From: Scilla litardierei
Lineage: Eukaryota; Streptophyta; Magnoliopsida; Asparagales; Asparagaceae
Length of the DNA: 64,000 nt
Reading direction: 5' to 3'
Assembly: GCA_030789695.1 (NCBI GenBank)
Contig: CM061140.1
Location: 83,142,422-83,206,421 of the forward strand
Made by a program: the position numbers and the translations under genes
Notes under the pieces: generated by a model
What the model was told of the DNA's origin: nothing
Database searches by the model: none
The model's input: the letters and a program-made list of their open reading frames with translations, nothing else
Shown here: positions 22,117 through 34,518 of the stretch, piece after piece
Layout of the letters: the number at the start of each line of letters is the position of its first letter
Position numbering within the stretch: position 1 is the stretch's first letter

Positions 22117-22129
22117 GTTGCATCCAACA
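22117..22129 (-). repeat. Right GTTGC duplication and terminal 8 bp of element B 3' LTR
   Basis: 22117-22121 is GTTGC, the second copy of A's target duplication. 22122-22129 ATCCAACA is the displaced end of B's LTR, immediately followed by B's polypurine tract (minus strand AAAAGGGGGAGAT). Confidence 0.88.
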
Positions 22130-23404
22130 ATCTCCCCCTTTTGATGATGACAAACTAATAAAAGATTTGAGCAATTAGATATGTGTGTGAAGTGTAATGG
22201 AGGATGTATGTATACGATCTATACAATGAGATGTTCAAGCATTACTAGCATGCACAATATAGCAATAGTGATAAGCATGCTCCCCCTATTTTCATGCTCC
22301 CCATTGAACATATGTTCTCATATTCGATAATTCATTAATGCACCAAATCATCATTATTTTCTCCCCCTTTGTTATCATCAAAAAGTGTATACACGAAGTC
22401 TAGTTCATGTCACATGCAAAAATAAAGTATTATAAGTTACAACTAGCACTTGCATGTCATTTTTTTGAATAAGCACTTCCAATTCAATGAAAAGAGTAAT
22501 GTAGACTTCTACACCATCGTGTAAGTGTGATAATTAAATAATTGAAGCACAAAGGGAGAAAATCTCATAGAAATCAACGAAAACATATCCATGTTTTCAA
22601 TAAACATGGTATCACTAGGATTGATTTTTCCTACCTCATTAAAAAATGAGTTCAAGATACCATACCCCAAAATCATAGCCTATAAGCACTCTTAAATGTG
22701 GGGGTGGCATTGCTTGACGAGTAAAATACACCAACGCTAAAGATTACCCATATAGCATATGTTGGATACTCGTGGGTAGTATACTTGCCATGAATTGTAT
22801 CCATTTTACATACGGAGAAATATTCATTCTTTTTCATTTTTCTTGTTTCATATTCAATTCTTTTGTGCTCAATTTTTATCCATGGCAAATACACATCATA
22901 TCCATCAGTTATTTTCAACCTACATTCACTTTCCAACATTTTATAAAAGAATCTCCAATTGTGCAACAATATTCAATACTAGTGAAAGTGAAGGTGTAGG
23001 TGTAGAAATCAAGTTATCAAGTTATTCAATTCATTAAACATGTCATGGCTACTTAGGAATTCTAACTTGCGCATGTAGCTATAACAATAATACAATGGGT
23101 TCTACATGGATATGAATGACATTCAATAATACTACTTGAATGATATAAAGAGAAAAGGTATTCATTAAGCACCCATGTTTTTTTTTTCATTTTTTCTGTT
23201 TTTTTTGTTTTTTATAAATAATGACTCAAGCAAACTAGAATCAAGCAAACCAGCACACAAATAAAAAATAGTTCAAGCATGCAAAATCTTTGAAGGAATG
23301 CATAAAATTCAAAGAAAAAGATATACATTTGCGTCGTCAATTGGCTATAAGCTTAAATAATGAAAACGTTCAATCCAAAGCTCCTCGCCAAATCTCCATC
23401 GTAC
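22130..23404 (-). other. 3' untranslated region of element B
   Basis: Non-coding and AT-rich, homologous to 14215-15497 and, inverted, to 48954-50227. Polypurine tracts on the minus strand are at 22130-22141, near 22280-22290 and near 22363-22372. It joins directly to the gag stop at 23405, which shows that pol is missing. Short frames near 22673-22969 and 22772-23037 have no motif. Confidence 0.78.
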
Positions 23405-25277
23405 CTACATGGTAGATGCTATGTGTGATCTTGGAATCCAACAAGGTCCATTCATGTTAGTCACCAAAGATTTAGGGACCCACACTTATTTAAACTTTAT
23501 TTTCGTGTTCCTAAACTTGCAATAATAAGATGTATGACCAACACTATCACAAGTAAAGCACTTTGCACGCATATTTTTGACAATAGTAGGCACATTGTGA
23601 ATTTTATTAAATTTTGGCTTTTCAACATTTTTTCAAACCAAATCCAAGTCCTCGTCTATTATTGCCATATAATTGATTTTCAAGTATAGTGTCCAATGAA
23701 TGTTTACCAATTGAAAGCTTTCTTAATGACAATTCTAGACTAGTTACTTTAGATTTCAATAACGCATTTTCATTCACAATCAAAGTGTATTTACTTATAA
23801 AACCTTTCTTGTTTTCTTCTTTCTTCTTTTCAAATTCAACTGTTTTTCCTTTAAGCTCGTTATTTAGCTTGTACAATTTTTCATTAAACTCTTTAATCAC
23901 ATAATCTTTTTCAGTTTCAATCTTAATTAAAACTAGCTTAAGCATGCTAATATCATCCAATAGAGAATGACAAGAGTGACAATTAGCTTTTTCATGCAAC
24001 CTAGAATTCTCTTTTTCCAACAAAGCAATGGTAGATTCACTTGCAACAATTTTTCCTTTTAGTTCCTTAATTTCTAATACCATGTTGTAAGTGTCTTGTT
24101 GTATTTCATCGTTGAAATTTCTATAATCTTCTAATGTGGATTCAAGCTCTTTAATTTCCTCTTGCATGCCTTTACAAATAATTAGAAGTTCAGCTTTACT
24201 ACTAGATTTTACCTGATCTTCTTTTGCCATGAGGCAGAGGGAAGAGTGTGTGCAATCATCATTTTCATCCTCGCTATCCATGTCCCACGTTTGCACCACA
24301 GCTTTTTCTTTCTTCTCTACAATATTAGCTGTGTCTTGTGGGCAATCCTTTATAACGTGTTACTGCGTTTTACATTTAAAATATTTAACTTTATTAATAG
24401 CAGTCTGTTCAGATAAATTTCTAGAAGGATTGTAATGGTTAGAGCGATTAAACATTTGTTGCATGTCAGCTCTTCCTTGAGGAGTCATGATGTACCTTCT
24501 GAAGCCGCTGACCATCAACACTATCTCCTCATCCTCATCGTCATCTTCAATAGCTTGAAAAGCTAGTGGTTTTGGATCCTTTTCCTTCTCCTCTGGTTTT
24601 TCTCTAGCTTCTATATTCTGCAGCTCAAGCTCGTGGGACATTAAGTTGCCTATCAAGTTCTCCACTCTCATCTGCAATAAATCTTTTGCTTCTTGGATGG
24701 TGATGACTTTAGTCCTGAAAGAGCTTGGCAGCACCCTTAAGATTTTCCTCACCTGTTCAAGGCTAGAGTATGGCTTACCGAGGGAGCTAGACTTGTAGAC
24801 GATGTTGGTGAACCTTGCAAAGATCTCTAATATGGACTTTGACTGTAGCATGCGAAAGCTCTCGTACTCTGTGCTCAGAAATGCAAGTCTAGACTACTTC
24901 ACCAGTGACGTTCCCTCGTGCGTCACCTCCAGTGTATACCTTATTTCCTGCGCAGTTTGGCAATGTGAGATACGATTAAATTAAGATTTATCAAGAGAGT
25001 ATACAAGAGCATTCATAGCTTTTCCATTTAAAGAATATAATTTCCAATCATTATCATCCCACTTGTCTTCCGGTTTAAGCTTATCAATATTTTCAATTTT
25101 AATAACAGGTGGCTTATAACCTTTTTCAACAATGTGCCAAACTTTATAATTAACAGATATCAAATAGATATTCATCCTAGATTTCCAATAAGCATAATCT
25201 ACTCCATTAAATTTTCGGGGTCGTGATATGGACTGACATTTAGAAAAAGCACAATCCATAGAGTTATTCATAGTCAT
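23405..25277 (-). pseudogene. gag: Element B gag, broken
   Basis: Same protein family as the gags of A and D. It starts MTMNNSMDCAFSKCQSISRP. In-frame stops lie at 24981-24983, 24894-24896 and 24360-24362. A frameshift at a T-run (about 23628-23634) moves the C-terminal part, including a second knuckle of the form CFTCDSVGHTSYYC, into another frame that ends at 23405-23407. The coiled-coil part (23622-24299) is intact; the first CCHC knuckle is cut by the stop at 24360. No pol follows. Confidence 0.88.
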
Positions 25278-25295
25278 CTAAGCTTGATCCTGTAA

Positions 25296-25310
25296 CTTGC
25301 TCTGATACCA
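25296..25310 (-). other. Primer-binding site of element B
   Basis: The minus strand reads TGGTATCAGAGCAAG, initiator tRNA-Met type, 2 bp from the 5' LTR at 25313. Confidence 0.9.
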
Positions 25311-25312
25311 CT

Positions 25313-25746
25313 TGTTGGATCTGGATCTAAGCCTAGAGGGGGGTGAATTGGCTAAAAAAATTCTCGTGCAACCCACGAGATATCATACGCAGTTATAATC
25401 ACAAGCAGTGTAAATAATAATCAGACACAGATGCACATCAGATTTACCCTGGTTCGGTCGATCACCACGACCTACGTCCAGCCCCCGAAAGCAAATTTTA
25501 TATTAATAGTGTACATGCACAACCTTAATAGCTAGAGAACCAATGTCTCTACACTCACCGGGCTCAGTACCCCACTCACCATGTTCAACACTATCAATCC
25601 TAATATATGCTCTCACTTGATGACACCCGTCAAGTTCATCTTGTCTAAACCACCACTACACAAGATCCCAAATAGTATCACAAGTAAACAGTAAAGTTTT
25701 CCCTACAGAGATCGATACACTAATGCACAAATGTAAAGAGTAAAGG
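25313..25746 (-). repeat. Truncated 5' LTR of element B
   Basis: Matches 10697-11135 closely, then homology stops after GAGTAAAGG (25746). About 1.5 kb of the LTR, including the promoter, is missing, so element B cannot be transcribed from its own 5' LTR. Confidence 0.82.
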
Positions 25747-28700
25747 TGTCATCACTCAGTCTCCAGGATACGCAGGGAAGCATGGTACACAACGAGAACT
25801 AAAATGTATCTGCAGGTCCACTACGTGCTGCTTGGAGTAGTAATTGTAGTGTTCAACAAAACAGCCAACCAATAAACACAAAACGATATAAAGCCATAGA
25901 GAAATACTGAAAACCAAACACTGAACAATTTCATATACATCTCAAACATCCCAAAGCATCAATTTATATAGTACAAGCATCTCTCATCCCAAAAGAAAAC
26001 CCAAAGTCCACATAGTTCTCTCCTCACCCCTCACCACCCAACCTAAGCTCCAACTCCCAACAACAGAACTCCAAACTCAACCTCCAGCTCCACCTGCCAT
26101 CTCCAAGAACCACACCTGAAAAAGTCAATGTAGGCACGTCAATGCGTGACCCAGTAGGAATTCCATACTCCAACCTAAACACAACACACACTAATGACAC
26201 TAGTGGCTGCACAGTGCTACACGTGGAAGTGCTGCAAATAAACATGGCATGCGTGACAAAAGAAAGCAACAATAGTACCACATATATGAAATGAGAACAG
26301 AATCATAACAGAGGGTGTAAGGGGAGGGGTGACGATAGTACAACAATTAACAACAAGTATGCCTACATCGCAAAAGAGAGTCAGTCAAAAAATTATATAC
26401 AATGTTAGCTTTTGGAACCCTAATATCGAATACGACGTATGAGAATGGACCTCTCCCAACTGTGTGGGAGAGCAAAGAGGACTCCCCACCGTGCTAGGCC
26501 GTCAGGAGCCTCGGGTACCACTCTACACTCCCTGCCGCGCTAGCCCATCAGGAGTGCAAGTGTATCCACCACATAAAAACCACAAAGACACCACAACCAG
26601 TCCATCCCATAGGCCTACCCAATACTTCGGAATTCCCCCAACCAGTGTCACCCTCCAATGGGAGGACTGAAACACTATCTCACTCTCATATGTTCATGTC
26701 AACGTTGCACTTTCCAATACCACATGTGAAACCAACCATTTCCAACTTCAGCATGCCATCCTTTCATTACCACATCATAAAATAACCCATAACCACATGC
26801 GAATGAAGAAATTAACACATCATTTGCAACACAACCAATTTGTATAATAGGTCGATGGCTGAAATGTCCACGCATAAGAAAATGCCACCAGGTGAACCCC
26901 AAATGCAAGTAAATAATTAGAACATCAACGATTTATAATGCTACTAAACATGAGGGTGTTCTCTACATTTCCTACATACCATGAAAAATTATCACCACTT
27001 AGGCATAATTCCACAACCAAGTTGTAAGAGCTAACTTTGTGCATGTTTCTTTACTAGGAGGCAACTATAGCATGTCCATGTTAAAACAGGCAAAATATCC
27101 ATGTGAAATAGAACCTAATGCATGATTACAAAAAAATAGAAACTTGGAAACATTTAACAATGGTTCATAAATTATTCCTAGATTTAAAACCTATAGGGAA
27201 ACCATTTAGAGGTTTCTTATAAACACACAACCTTGAGAATGTCATATGAAAATGTGACTCTAGGAAAGCTACCTATGGACCCATGTTTAGGATGCCACAT
27301 TAGAACATCTACTTAAAACATGCATAAATGATACTAACCTTAATGAAGAGACCAATGGATCTCTTAAGGTGATTTTTAATGAGAAGTACACTTGAATGCT
27401 TAGCTTAAAATATAACCTCGTGAATTTACTTAGAATCTATCAAAAATTCACTTTAATGAGGGTACTTAGAAGTTATATCAAGATGTGGGTGAAGAATACT
27501 TAGGATCTACGCAAAAATACAATTTTTGGGTAAAATTGATCAAGGGTCTAAAGTGAGGAGACAATCCTTAGAGGATCCGTGAAGATTTGTTTTTAAAATA
27601 ATGCTTTTAATGAAGATATTTTAAGATCTTTCTAAAAACACATCTTTTGTAGAGAAACTTAAAACTACATGGAGTACATCCTCAAACTAAATCTTTAATG
27701 AAATTAATAAGGTCTCGTTAGAGAACAATCTTTAAGAAAGTCATTAAGAATCTTATGTGAAAAATAAGTTTAAAAAATGATTATGACAAATGTAGGCCTT
27801 GTTTAAAAAAAAGAAACTTCCCAAGTAGATATATGAATTTTAACAAAAGAATGCATCTTACCAAAAAGAAAGCCATTATCTAAAGGGAAGATGTAATCAA
27901 ATCATTACTTAGGGTTGTTTCATTTTATACAACATATGGCACGACAAGCAACATGGTAACATGAATGTAACATGAGAGGAAACATAATGATATCATATTA
28001 AAATTGCGCTTAAATTAAGAGACTATTATACAACATGAACCAATTTCCTTAACTTCTCATTGTGGAACATAACCATTCCCCATGCAACACACCATCCTTC
28101 ATGGAACATCAATCCTTAAAGGATTAGCATATAACATAACCTCCTCCATGCAACATACACCATTCTTCATTAACATTTACCATTCTCCAACCATAAACAT
28201 AACTCCATTAGGGATACCTTGCAACATGGATAATTTTCCATGAAACCTCATTAACCATCATCCATTTAAGACTTAGATGCAAGCTTAAGAAATTGTATAT
28301 CACAATGTGACATTAAAGGCTACTAACTTTAACTTAACTACAATCTCAAAACTACCAACATTAGAATCAACATTGAGAATACAACATTCAACAAAAGTTT
28401 ATCTCTACATTTAAAAGCTACTAACTTTAACCAATGTCTCACACAAAGGAAACCAATCTTAAAACTTAAGAATGTCATCTTATAAATTTTCACCAAGATT
28501 TACTTCCATCAACAACCTTAACCAAGCATGCATGGAACTAGATCAAGATGATGTCAAATGCTAATTATAGTTGAGATAACTAAGAAAGATGACTCCTTTT
28601 GCACAAATGAGGCCTATTACCTAATAAAGTTACTTGCTTTCACTTTGGACTTAATTAAAAAATGTCAACTTTATAACTAATTTGTGTATCAAACACAATA

Positions 28701-29861
28701 ACAAGCCCAATTTAATATTTAATGAACAAGTTTGGGATCCTACTTATGAAAGATAGCATCTTGCATAAAAATTCATAACACTTCATAAAAATGGTAACTT
28801 GGGTGATTAACATGCATATCTTTTGTAGAAAAATGCAAATTTCTACTGAAAAACTTATCATGCATTACACACTAAATGGAGTATGGATTCCTACTAAATA
28901 AACTTCATTGCCTTTAAATCCTCCCATAAAATCCTTTGAATCCTCCCTTTAAAAGCCTTCTTTCCTTTTTCTTCATCCTTCCTCTTAATCACCATGAATA
29001 GCATGCAAATTAAGGAAAGAATTAAAGAGAACTGAGAGGGGGAGAGGTTCGGCCAACATGAGGGAAGGAAAGGTAAAAAGAAAAATGAAAAAAAAGAAAG
29101 GAAAGAAGAAGAAAAGTGTAGAAGATGTGGGAATTAATTAAAGGAAAAATATCTCATCTAGGTATCCCTTATTTACAAGTTTGCCATTTCTCACAATCAT
29201 TTCACCATTGCCCTCCAACTTGGTATTTATTTACAAGAATGACATTCCTTTAATACAAATCTCCCTTCTATAAATATCTCTTTATTTACAAGTTTGCCAC
29301 ACCTTACACATGCCATCTTACTTTACACACATCTAGCCTTAATTACAAGTGTGCCATGCACCATGCCTTTTCATAATTTCCCCCTTAACATGGTATTGTA
29401 ATTACAATGATACCATTTACCATGCACACCCACCTCTTTACTATACACACACACACCTTACTTAATTACACCAATGCCCCTAACCACATCCCTTTTCATA
29501 CTAGCCTCATTCTTGGCCCCATAACCTCTTTCACACTTGCCCTCCTACACTAACCCATATCTTAATACTTACCCTCTACTAATTACCTAAGGAGCCATCA
29601 CTCTACACACACCCTCTCGACTCCATGCACACACACAGCACAAAAATGCCATTCACATATAATAGTGCTAGGCAATAAGATTAACAACACCAATAACAAA
29701 TGCTACTAATAACTAAGACTAACAACAATACTAGTAACAACTAGCTAGTGCACTACAAATGCTCAATGCTAGCCTTTTATAAATATACCAAAGTGATGCA
29801 CAATAATACCCTTCTCAATATACGCCTAAATACACGCCATTATTAATACACAAGGAAGCCT

Positions 29862-29906
<45 letters not shown>

Positions 29907-30133
29907 AATAATAATACACAAAGAACCCTACCCTCACCACATTACTAAAGAAACATCCTTCTGAATACAAGCACTAACACACTAATAGTCCTAATTCGAC
30001 AATAAATAATAATACACTAATATGAATGTACCAACATATGACTACACAATAACACACACTGCACTCCATTTTTATACCCACTACACACGTATTCAAACAT
30101 ACATACAGTATATATGTCACAGAAAGATAAAAG
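25747..30133. other. AT-rich non-coding region, unassigned
   Basis: 4.4 kb without a convincing frame. Local features: two related blocks of about 45 bp at roughly 26476-26510 and 26525-26560 (shape CTCC-CCGYGCTAG-CC-TCAGGAG); recurring TTAGRATCT...AAAAA words at 27380-27760; a purine-rich tract at 29060-29120; and a CAA microsatellite. Composition and the lack of genes suggest old LTR-element sequence, but I cannot name the family. Confidence 0.5.
29862..29915 (+). repeat. (CAA)n / (ATA)n microsatellite
   Basis: An uninterrupted AAC/CAA repeat to about 29904, then AAT repeats to about 29915. Confidence 0.9.
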
Positions 30134-30258
30134 TGTAGAGAGATGTATGCCCTCGAGGCAATTTATCTCTTTGTAAACAATACAAACGTCTTGTTCGAAA
30201 TAACAGTAAGCTGTTTGGTAATAATTTATCTAAGTTATATTATAATGTAGTAAACATC

Positions 30259-31048
30259 TATATTATATTTGACAACGATTTTTGAATTCTAGGGTTGACT
30301 AGGACAAGCTGATGTCATGCTGATGTATAAAGAGGTTGATAGAAGAATGGCTAGGATTTAATCTTAGTAAATGAAGGGTTGAGATGAGTGTTTGGAAAAA
30401 TAACGACTTTTTTCGTTTGAATTTCAAATCTCCCACAATACCTACATTTGCGTAGAATACCACTCATTTCCACTTTTTGCTAAAAAGCTCTCTCATTTCA
30501 CTTTTTACCCACACACCCACACTTATGCACTTCCCCCCTTCATTTTCGTGCCCCTCCCACAATCACTACATTTGCACAAAATACCGACCAATTCCCTTTT
30601 TGCTAAAAAAGCCTACCATTTCATTTTCCCCCACTTTTGGACCGGATTAAATTTTTTTCCCCACACTCGAAGACGTTTGCGCCGAAGCTCGATTTTTGTT
30701 GTTTAGATTTTGGAGAGGGAAATAATTTTTGGGGAGAACAACGATTTTGAAGGGATATCATAAATGAACCGTGTCTGAGGACACGGGAACAAAGGTTATG
30801 CGCTAAAGGCGCCTGCACCATATCTAGATTTTTGTTCATTTAGATTTTGGAGGGGGAATGATTTTTGGGAGAACAAAGATTTTGTGGGGATAAATTAAAT
30901 GAACCGTGTCCGAGGGCATGGGTTATGTGCCGAAACTAGATTTTTGTTCGTTTAGATTTTGGAGGGGAAAATAATTTTTGGGGAGAACAAAGTTTTTGAG
31001 AGAATATCTTAAATGAACCATGCTCGAGGGCACGGGTTATGAATAGTT
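30259..31048. repeat. 790-bp segment present only in the 5' LTR of F, with three tandem repeats
   Basis: In the 3' LTR (63280-63310) GTAGTAAACATC is followed directly by AGATATTAAC; in the 5' LTR these are separated by 790 bp. Inside, a unit starting GATTTTTGTT occurs at 30691, 30827 and 30939 (periods 136 and 112), each ending in a CACGGG/CATGGGTTATG-like tail. No terminal inverted repeats or clear target duplication are visible, so insertion in one LTR and deletion in the other are both possible. Confidence 0.7.
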
Positions 31049-32279
31049 AGATATTAACTTAGGTAAAGTCCTGAGACTTTATGCAAGGTCAAACATGTAT
31101 CGAGATGAGTATCTCGATCATGGAGAAATGTTTGACCGTATGTAGCATAAGTCTCAAAGAGTTCGTGGTCATAGATGTTTCGAGACAAGGATATCGAAAC
31201 ATCGGATAGATCATTGTGTCTTAGTCTTTACCGCACAGTGGTGACGATGAACTCATAATCGTTTTGACTTGGCGAAGTTGAAGACGAGACACATGTGCTC
31301 ATTAGAGATTGAGTTCACTGAACGATCCACAAGAGTTATCATATGGTTATATTGACCAATCTATCAATGATAACTCTTAGTGATGATAGGCAAGTTGGTC
31401 TTTTGACTTGAGGTCATTTTACGAAACTGTGCGTGAATGGTGCCACTTAGATCACTGACCTAGCTTCGAGGCTAGGCCTGTCGAAAGGTCTTTGATTGGG
31501 TGTCACTTGAAGCGTACGAGGAGAGTAATGACCAAGAGAGGATTCATCTCTCCCAGTCAATGGGAGTTAGTGTCGTAGAGTTAGTTTGGTCTTTAGTAAA
31601 ATATCTGGTCAGAGTATGTTGGAAGAAGTCCAACATTAGTTGACTAAAGATCAATAGAAACTAACCGGATTCAAGTTATTGGAGGTGACAGTTTGACCGT
31701 ACCCTAGACTTGATCTACACGACATAGTTTAGACGAAGAGACTAAGACTGCGAAACTCATCACCGAAACAGTCAGGGTGGTCCTGAAAATACACATGTCA
31801 ATGAGTCAACCACATAATTATGATTCTGAAACAGGGACGTCAACTACTGCTGGTGGTCTCTGCCGTATAGGGCTTCGAGCCCAACCTGTAGTAGGGTCAG
31901 TCTGTAGGGTTTCACACAGAGTGCAAACTCCGTCTAGTAATAGGTAGAATCATTAGGGAGAATTATTTGCATTTGATGCAAGGGATAGAAAATTGCATTT
32001 GATGCAAATGATAATTTTAAGCCTAGATAGGGACTAATTTGCATATGATGCAAAAGGGGTTAAATGTGTCTTAAATTGTTTAAGACCATATTTAATATAA
32101 TAAACGCATGAAAAAGGTTACCTGTAAGACGGGAATGTCCCGCTCTAAACACAGGTTTGAACGACGTCCAAATCGGACGCCAAATGCCCAAATTACACCC
32201 AAAACAGCTCAAAGGGGTCTGACCCATGCCCAAACTGGGCATGGATCAGATCAGGTTGACTTCGGTTGACCCAAGCAAG

Positions 32280-32530
32280 ACAGGGTCTGGCATGGGCACC
32301 TGGCCAGCCAGGGCCAGGGGCCCCGGGTGCCAGGCGCCCTGGGCCTGGGCCCGGCGCCCATACCCAGGCGCCCAGTGCAAGCACCTTGGGCCTGGGCGCG
32401 GGCCCAAGGCCAGGCGCCCTGGGGCGCCTGGGCCCCCAGGGCCAGGCGCCCTGGGTGCCAGGCCCAGGCACCTAGTGCCCAGGCTGGGTGCACCCAGACC
32501 AGGCGTCCAGCCTGGTCTGGGCTTGCCAAG
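32280..32530. repeat. GC-rich palindromic island in F U3
   Basis: About 250 bp, very GC-rich in an AT-rich context, built from overlapping GGCGCC/GGGCCC/CCAGG...CCTGG words. CCAGGCGCCCTGG recurs near 32330, 32410 and 32441. It produces long overlapping frames on both strands (Pro/Gly/Ala-rich) that are composition artefacts. It lies about 330 bp upstream of the TATA box. Confidence 0.85.
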
Positions 32531-32859
32531 CTGGCGTGGTGGGTCCCGCAGAACAAGGTTTCTGAAACCTATGGTAGTGCAGTTTTTACAGCTCAGTTTT
32601 TTTTGAAAACTAGCTTTGGGTTGATCTTTGGACGATCAATTAGAAGGTTAAACGGACTCCAATTGACGTATCATTTTGCTATGCGTTCACCGTTGAACAC
32701 CCTTCGATTTGATAGGTTGTATCAATCATGAAGCTCAACGGTGAGGGAGTTAAAATTTACGGAAATTTGCCCTTTGTGAAAGGCAAACTAATTTGATTTA
32801 ATTAACTCAAATTTAATAGTCCCACATCGGTTGTGGAGAAAAGGGGAGAGACAGCCGCC

Positions 32860-32867
32860 TATATAAA
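32860..32867 (+). promoter_or_regulatory. TATA box of F LTR
   Basis: CCTATATAAACAGGGG, preceded 40 bp upstream by TCCCACATCGG, a motif often seen ahead of the TATA box in plant LTRs. Confidence 0.75.
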
Positions 32868-33445
32868 CAGGGGCCTCCCTCCTTCCTCCAAACTTGTCCC
32901 AAGCTCAAGATCTGAGCGTCTCCCAAAAATTTTGGAGCACGCTCGGATCAAGGCTTAAATTAATTCCTATTCTCCCTAAATTTCTGCCTTACTCCTGGAG
33001 GGCTCTAGCGAAGCCACGAAGGGGTTCGGATTTGGATATGAAATCTTGGCGAAGGCTTTTACTTGTGTGAAACTTTCTTCGGCGCGTCGTTGGCTCGGCG
33101 ACACAAGGATTGCTTGTCTCGGGATGCGGAGCGGTTCGAGGAGCCTTACGGCGTGGGACATGAATCGGCTCAGAAGACGGTGCGGTACACCTTGCTTTCC
33201 CCAGGGCAAGGTTTCGGGTATGTTTTTAGAAGCTTTGGTTTTAATTATTCGCTGTAGTTTAGATCCCTCTTGGGGTGGTCAGATCCACCCTGAGCTGGCA
33301 GAGATCCTGGCTTAGGGTCTGGTCCTTAGGGCTGCTTGTTAATTTGATTAACATATAATTTTCCGCTGCAATTTTTGTTTCTGTGGTCCGTCCGACTTAG
33401 GACGGGCACAGATTTGTGCTCTAAGGGTTCCCCAAAACCCTTCAG

Positions 33446-33458
33446 TGGTATCGGAGCT
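33446..33458 (+). other. Primer-binding site of element F
   Basis: TGGTATCGGAGCT, initiator tRNA-Met type with one change, 1 bp after the LTR end CA at 33444. Confidence 0.85.
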
Positions 33459-34518
33459 TAGGTTTGCGTAACGATCGAGCACTGCGATTTTATTAAACAT
33501 TGAAATGCTTTTAAAATACTTTTAAAATGTTTTAAAGTTATAAGATAATTTTTAAAATGTTTTTAGATGTTTTTAAAAATGTTTTAAAATTTATGTGATA
33601 TTTTTAAAAGATGATTTTATAAGCCTAAAATTTTTATGCGATAAATATTTTAAGTTGCATGCAAATTTTGTGATCTTTTAAAACAAGTTTTTTATGAGAT
33701 AAAATAAAATGTTTTAAAAATCATATTTTTAAATTTAAATGTTAAATTTAAGTATGCATGCTAAAATTGTTTATTAGATAAATAATTTTCTATTTAATTG
33801 TTAAATGGTAGGACACTCTTTTTATGCGTTAAAATTAGTGTAACTTTATGTTAATGGCTATGCAAATGTTGTCAGTTATTTGATAACACAAGACAACCCT
33901 ATTAGGTTAGCCATTAAGAACTCGTTAAAATTTATGAGATAAATTCTAATGACATGCTACGTTTTAATAAGACATTAACACCACTTTAAGACCTAATTCC
34001 TGATTCGGGTAGTCCCTTTAATGAAAATTTTAATTCTAATTGTTATGTAATTAATTCTCATTAAAGGACTTCCTTTTAGCGTTGTTAATAAATTTATTAA
34101 AATCCTAATAACAATTAGGATAGCACATGAACCTTATAGTTGATAAGGATTTAATAAAAGTTGTTACACAAATCCTAAAATTTTGAATTTAAGGATTCAA
34201 CTAGTTGATGTGATTAATTAGTTATTAATAAAAGATTTTTAGTCTATGGCACGCATATAAAAATGACAAGCTTCATTCAATGGACCATGATCCAGTCAAT
34301 GTGCTTGGCTAAGTTTATTGGATCACCCTATCTAGTCTAATGGATAAGTGATCCTAGCTTAGTCAATTCCCTGGCTGTGTTCCGCTGGACCGTAATGATG
34401 CGAATCATGACTATATGACACACTGGACTATATCTAAGTCAAATACATTAATAATCTTCTTCAAGATTAGCCGTAGCCCTCCTTGTTTTAGGGGTTGGCA
34501 ACTATAGGTCCCGTGTCC

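Larger units (their letters stand above)
10697..25746 (-). mobile_element. Element B: gag-only Sirevirus-type copia, interrupted by element A
   Basis: Minus-strand element: truncated 5' LTR (25313-25746), primer site (25296-25310), gag (25277-23405), 3' untranslated region (23404-22130) and 3' LTR (22129-22122 joined to 12597-10697). Element A (12598-22116) sits inside the 3' LTR. No RT, RNase H or integrase sequence exists between gag and the 3' LTR. The 5' LTR stops homologous matching after 25746, so no target duplication can be confirmed (the left flank is ATCCT). Confidence 0.82.
30134..33444 (+). repeat. 5' LTR of element F (3.3 kb)
   Basis: From TGTAGAGAG to CCCTTCA just before the primer site. 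It contains a 790-bp segment absent from the 3' LTR (30259-31048), a GC-rich palindromic island (32280-32530), a CCCACATCGG motif (32821) and a good TATA box (32860-32867). ATCGAGAT-GAGT-ATCTCGAT, a perfect inverted repeat, occurs near 31099. No gene is seen in it. Confidence 0.85.

Noticed and set aside
20513..22129. A single LTR shared by elements A and B through recombination
   Set aside because: Exact GTTGC duplications at 12593-12597 and 22117-22121 show simple nesting of A in the B LTR.
10697..25746. Ordinary host gene with introns
   Set aside because: All coding segments are gag or pol; no other exon-like sequence is seen.
32193..32731. Overlapping open frames on both strands (Pro/Gly/Ala-rich)
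   Set aside because: Artefact of a GC-rich palindromic island within the F LTR; no domain, no start context, frames open simultaneously on both strands.
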